Positions 60,373 through 64,000 of a DNA stretch of 64,000 bases are shown piece by piece. The position numbers were made by a program, and so were the translations under genes. The stretch is from Acholeplasmataceae bacterium (GTDB taxonomy: Bacteria > Bacillota_I > Bacilli_A > Acholeplasmatales > Acholeplasmataceae): positions 310,001-374,000 of the forward strand of contig JAIOQX010000003.1 of the NCBI GenBank assembly GCA_021108415.1. The letters run 5' to 3'. Below the pieces are notes generated by a model, which was given only the letters and a program-made list of their open reading frames with translations, had not been told where the DNA came from and did not search any database. Positions within the stretch are counted from its first letter, which is position 1; each line of letters starts with the position of its first letter.

Positions 60373-61893
60373 GTGAGTTCACAAGCAAGGAAGGGTAAGA
60401 AAAATTTAATCTATGGCTTTTTAGGACAATTTATAATTATGGCAGTAAGTTTAATTTTACCTAAATTCATGATTGATACTTTTGGTTCTGAAATTAATGG
60501 ACTTGTATCTTCAATCATGCAGTTATATTTGTATTTAAGTTTGTTAGAGGCGGGAATAGGGACTACTAGTATACAAGCATTGTATAAACCGATTTCTGAA
60601 AACGACACATTATCAATTAATTCTATTCTTTCTGCAACAAAATATTATTACAAAAAAACAGGAATCTATTATTTAATTGGAATCTTATTAATGGCGATAA
60701 TATATCCAATGATAATTAGTGTTCAGTTAAATTATTTGTATGTAGTATTTTTAATATTGTTTACTGGTTTCTCAAATGTCATAAGTTTTTTCTTTTATGC
60801 AAAGATTAAAGTTTTTCTCATAGCAAATGGAAATAATTATATTATTACGAATATCATGACTTTGGTTAAGTTAATTTCGAGTATTACAAAAATAGTTCTT
60901 ATTTTAGCTGGATTTAGTATTCTTATGGTTCAATTTTCTTTTATGATTATAAATATAATTCCACTATTTTTATTTCTTGTTTATATGAAGAAAAAATATC
61001 CTTCGATCAAATTTGATGAAAAACCAAATTTTGATGCGCTGAAGGAAAAAAATTCAGTACTAATACATCAAATATCAGGATTGATTTTTAGTAATTCTGA
61101 CATACTTATTTTATCAATATTTTTAAATTTAAAGATTGTTAGTGTTTATAGTGTCTACCTTCTATTCTATACTACTGTGTACACCCTAATTAACATAATT
61201 CCTGTGAGTTTGAATCATATTTTGGGGCAACAATACAACAATAATATAGAAGAATTTAAAAAAACTCATAATGTTTTTGAATTTTACTTTATGATAATTA
61301 ATTTTGCAGCATTTACAGTGGTAATGTTATATATACTACCATTCTTAAGTTTATATACATCAAACGTTAATGATGTTTCTTATATTAGTTACTTAGTTGC
61401 CTTATTATTTACAATTAATAATTTGCTACAAGCTGGTCGAGCTCCATCTTTGCAAATTATTAATTTTTCTCAAAGTTTTACTGGCACAAGAAATAGAGCA
61501 ATATTAGAAATGTTGATTAATCTCATTTCTTCATTAATACTTGTGCGGTTTTTTGGAATTTATGGCGTCTTGATTGGAACAACTTTAGCTCTTCTATATA
61601 GGGCTAATGACATTATTATATATGCAAACAAAAGAGTATTAAAAAGGAGTTCTTTTCAAACATATAAAAGATGGATTTTAAATTTCTCATTATTTATTGC
61701 AATTATTAATTTAAGTAATCTGTTTATTAGAGAGTATAAAGACTACTTTAAGATATTACAAGAAGTTATTTTTATAGCACCTATAATTTTGCTAATCTAT
61801 TTACTTGCTAACTTATTATTTGAAAGAAAAATGTTTGCTAGTTTGATAACTATCATTAAAAAATGGAAGAGCACAAAAAAAGTCAATAACTAA
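60373..61893 (+). CDS. Polysaccharide flippase (Wzx-like, MATE/MVF superfamily)
   Basis: NLIYGFLGQFIIMAVSLILPKFMIDTFGSEINGLVSSIMQLYLYLSLLEAGIG; about 12-14 TM helices. Confidence 0.9.
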   Translation: MSSQARKGKKNLIYGFLGQFIIMAVSLILPKFMIDTFGSEINGLVSSIMQLYLYLSLLEAGIGTTSIQALYKPISENDTLSINSILSATKYYYKKTGIYYLIGILLMAIIYPMIISVQLNYLYVVFLILFTGFSNVISFFFYAKIKVFLIANGNNYIITNIMTLVKLISSITKIVLILAGFSILMVQFSFMIINIIPLFLFLVYMKKKYPSIKFDEKPNFDALKEKNSVLIHQISGLIFSNSDILILSIFLNLKIVSVYSVYLLFYTTVYTLINIIPVSLNHILGQQYNNNIEEFKKTHNVFEFYFMIINFAAFTVVMLYILPFLSLYTSNVNDVSYISYLVALLFTINNLLQAGRAPSLQIINFSQSFTGTRNRAILEMLINLISSLILVRFFGIYGVLIGTTLALLYRANDIIIYANKRVLKRSSFQTYKRWILNFSLFIAIINLSNLFIREYKDYFKILQEVIFIAPIILLIYLLANLLFERKMFASLITIIKKWKSTKKVNN

Positions 61894-62184
61894 TAAATTC
61901 TAAAATTAGTTTTTACTTTAATTACTTACAACAGTATATTTTCGTAAATGGATTAGGATATCAACTTTAATGTATCTTGACTAATATTTATTTTTATTTG
62001 AATGTTTATGTCGAATAAATACCATTATCTTCCTAAGAAAAGACAGTTTTAACTAGTGACTTTCATAAGAACATACAGTTCTATATGGACAGCCAGGACA
62101 TATTAAAACATATAGATAAATAATTGTTATTAAAAGTATTAAAAACATCACAACAAAGAACTAATCTCAACATCTTAAAAAATT

Positions 62185-62232
62185 ATAAAAGACTTCATTT
62201 CAATAATTTAATTGAAATGAAGTCTTTTATAT
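62185..62232. terminator. Strong bidirectional terminator at end of EPS locus
   Basis: 20-bp perfect stem ATAAAAGACTTCATTTCAAT-aattta-ATTGAAATGAAGTCTTTTAT between convergent genes. Confidence 0.85.
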
Positions 62233-62285
62233 ATTTAATATTAAATGAATATAAACTATAATGATTAATTACAATTTCTATAATG

Positions 62286-63554
62286 TTATTTATTCAAGTC
62301 TCTTTTTGGTTTATAAATGAAGAAAGATAAGACCAACGCAACTCCTGCAAACACAATATTTCCAAATATTGCTACATTATAATTATCAGTTAAATCATAT
62401 GAAAGTCCAAAAGGAAGAGGTCCTAAAGCACTACCTATAACCATAAAGACAGTAGCAACACTTCTAATACTACCAAGATGTTTTCTACCAAAGTAATTAG
62501 CCCACAAGACATTCATTGTAACACTTTGAATAGCTATAGCAAGACCATAAAATAGAATAAATACAATAGCAGTTACACTTCCTGAAACACCAAACATTAG
62601 AAATACTAAACTTAAGATAACCATTAAAGATGTAGAACTTAAAACATATTTAATGGGTAATCCATCAATGACTGTTTTTGCAATGAATGGTATAAAAAAT
62701 GCAGGAAATGCTAATAGTCCAATAATCATTGCAGATTGTGTTTCACTTACCATTCTTAAATCCATTATATTAAAGAAATGAAAGGTTAATCCCGTTGAGA
62801 CCATTGCAGGTAGCATTGAGATAAATCCAGCAAACCAAAAAGGTCTTGTCTTTAATGCCTCTTTTAAAGTAAAGCTTTCTCTAATTATTTTTTCTTGAGA
62901 AAGTTTTAACGCTTTTTCATCTTCATGCTTTTCATTTTCAACGGATAATCCATAATCTTCTGGTTGATTACCGACAAACAAAAATATTAAAGGTATGAAT
63001 CCAACTAGTAAGATGATACTCCAAATACGCCAAGCAGTAGGCCATCCATATTGATTGATCATCCAAAGATTAAATGAAGGTACAATGAGCATTGCGATCA
63101 GATTACCAATACCACTTAAACTGATCGCTAATGCCCTTTTCTTTTCAAACCATTGAGGTACTAATGAATTTGGAAGAAGCGTCATGGAACCTTGTCCAAA
63201 GTATCTAAGCATAAAAAATCCAAAAGATATCATTAATATACTTGAAACAAAACTATTATAAAATGTTGTGACTGCTAAAAGCAGTCCAACAATAATCATC
63301 ATCTTTCGTTGACCATATTTATCAATCGCTCTACCCATGAAGATTAATAACAGTCCACTAATCACAGTTGCAACACTATATGCAGTAGACATAAGCGTTG
63401 ATGAATAGACAAAATCTTTTTGATAAGCGTTGATAAATACACTGATAGAATAAGTTTGTCCTGGTGCACTCATGAAATGTGCAAGACTGCTGATTAAAAC
63501 AATCACCCAACCATAATAAAAGTATTTATTTATTTTTAATATTAATTTTTTCAT
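62286..63554 (-). CDS. MFS transporter (OFA/monocarboxylate-like)
   Basis: YGWVIVLISSLAHFMSAPGQTYSISVFI; MGRAIDKYGQRKMMIIVG; 12 TM helices. Confidence 0.9.
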   Translation of the reverse strand: MKKLILKINKYFYYGWVIVLISSLAHFMSAPGQTYSISVFINAYQKDFVYSSTLMSTAYSVATVISGLLLIFMGRAIDKYGQRKMMIIVGLLLAVTTFYNSFVSSILMISFGFFMLRYFGQGSMTLLPNSLVPQWFEKKRALAISLSGIGNLIAMLIVPSFNLWMINQYGWPTAWRIWSIILLVGFIPLIFLFVGNQPEDYGLSVENEKHEDEKALKLSQEKIIRESFTLKEALKTRPFWFAGFISMLPAMVSTGLTFHFFNIMDLRMVSETQSAMIIGLLAFPAFFIPFIAKTVIDGLPIKYVLSSTSLMVILSLVFLMFGVSGSVTAIVFILFYGLAIAIQSVTMNVLWANYFGRKHLGSIRSVATVFMVIGSALGPLPFGLSYDLTDNYNVAIFGNIVFAGVALVLSFFIYKPKRDLNK

Positions 63555-63843
63555 AAAATCCCCTTTATAACCTTTTTGATTATAGCATATACAAAGATGA
63601 TTAACAATTTATATAGAAGAAATATTTGATTTATGTGTCGGAGAATATAAGCTATAAATGATTTCAATAAGGTTAACGTTTTATGCATGAGCAATTATTT
63701 GTTAATAAAGATAGGGATATTATATAAAATATCAAAATAATGTTTTTTAAAATAGATTCAAATAATAGGTAATTGTTTAATATTAAGCAAATATATAGTA
63801 TAATAGAAATAACTTATTAAATGTATATTCAGGAGGGGTTATC

Positions 63844-64000
63844 ATGTGTGGAATCGTAGGATTTATTGGACATAAAAAAGATGCTAAAGAAGTAGTCCTA
63901 TCAGGACTAACTAAACTCGAATACCGCGGATATGATTCTGCGGGTATTTCTTTATTTAATTCCAAATTTAGAACCTTTGATATCTATAAAGATTTTGGAC
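63844..64000 (+). CDS. glmS: Glutamine--fructose-6-phosphate aminotransferase, 3'-truncated by window edge
   Basis: [36 protein letters not shown] (N-terminal Cys amidotransferase). Confidence 0.96.
   Translation, partial: MCGIVGFIGHKKDAKEVVLSGLTKLEYRGYDSAGISLFNSKFRTFDIYKDFG

Noticed and set aside
63555-63843. glmS ribozyme upstream of glmS
   Set aside because: No recognisable AGCGCC-type catalytic core in the leader by eye; would need Infernal/Rfam RF00234 to exclude fully.
1-64000. CRISPR arrays, IS elements, rRNA/tRNA genes
   Set aside because: No regularly spaced direct repeats, transposase ORFs with terminal inverted repeats, or recognisable tRNA/rRNA sequences were seen by eye; tRNAscan-SE/Infernal not run.

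Overview
AT-rich bacterial window that looks like an Acholeplasma-like Mollicute or close relative. UGA behaves as a stop codon. It covers: (1) housekeeping genes: the 3' part of ackA, an rRNA methyltransferase, a BMP-family nucleoside/lipoprotein ABC importer, an N-acetylglucosamine-kinase-like protein, malic enzyme, and a Na+-pumping oxaloacetate-decarboxylase operon with a frameshifted birA; (2) a defense island at about 25.5-44 kb with two divergent reverse transcriptases around a structured intergenic region, a membrane-anchored McrB-like AAA+ ATPase with a DUF2357/zinc-ribbon partner, and two AbiE toxin-antitoxin pairs; (3) two tandem paralogous tyrosine recombinases; (4) a Wzx/Wzy-type exopolysaccharide/capsule locus at about 46-62 kb; (5) an MFS transporter and the 5' end of glmS. 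The most notable item is the RT-RT locus (25628-29253). The 477-aa YVDD RT and the ~666-aa YIDD RT flank an intergenic region that folds into a closed multi-hairpin RNA of about 115 nt. On the strand of the 477-aa RT, this RNA carries an ACACACAC tract next to the closing stem. That is what would be expected of a divergently organised DRT3-type (two RTs + ncRNA) anti-phage system. All assignments come from reading the sequence and the supplied ORF track. No database search or folding program was run.
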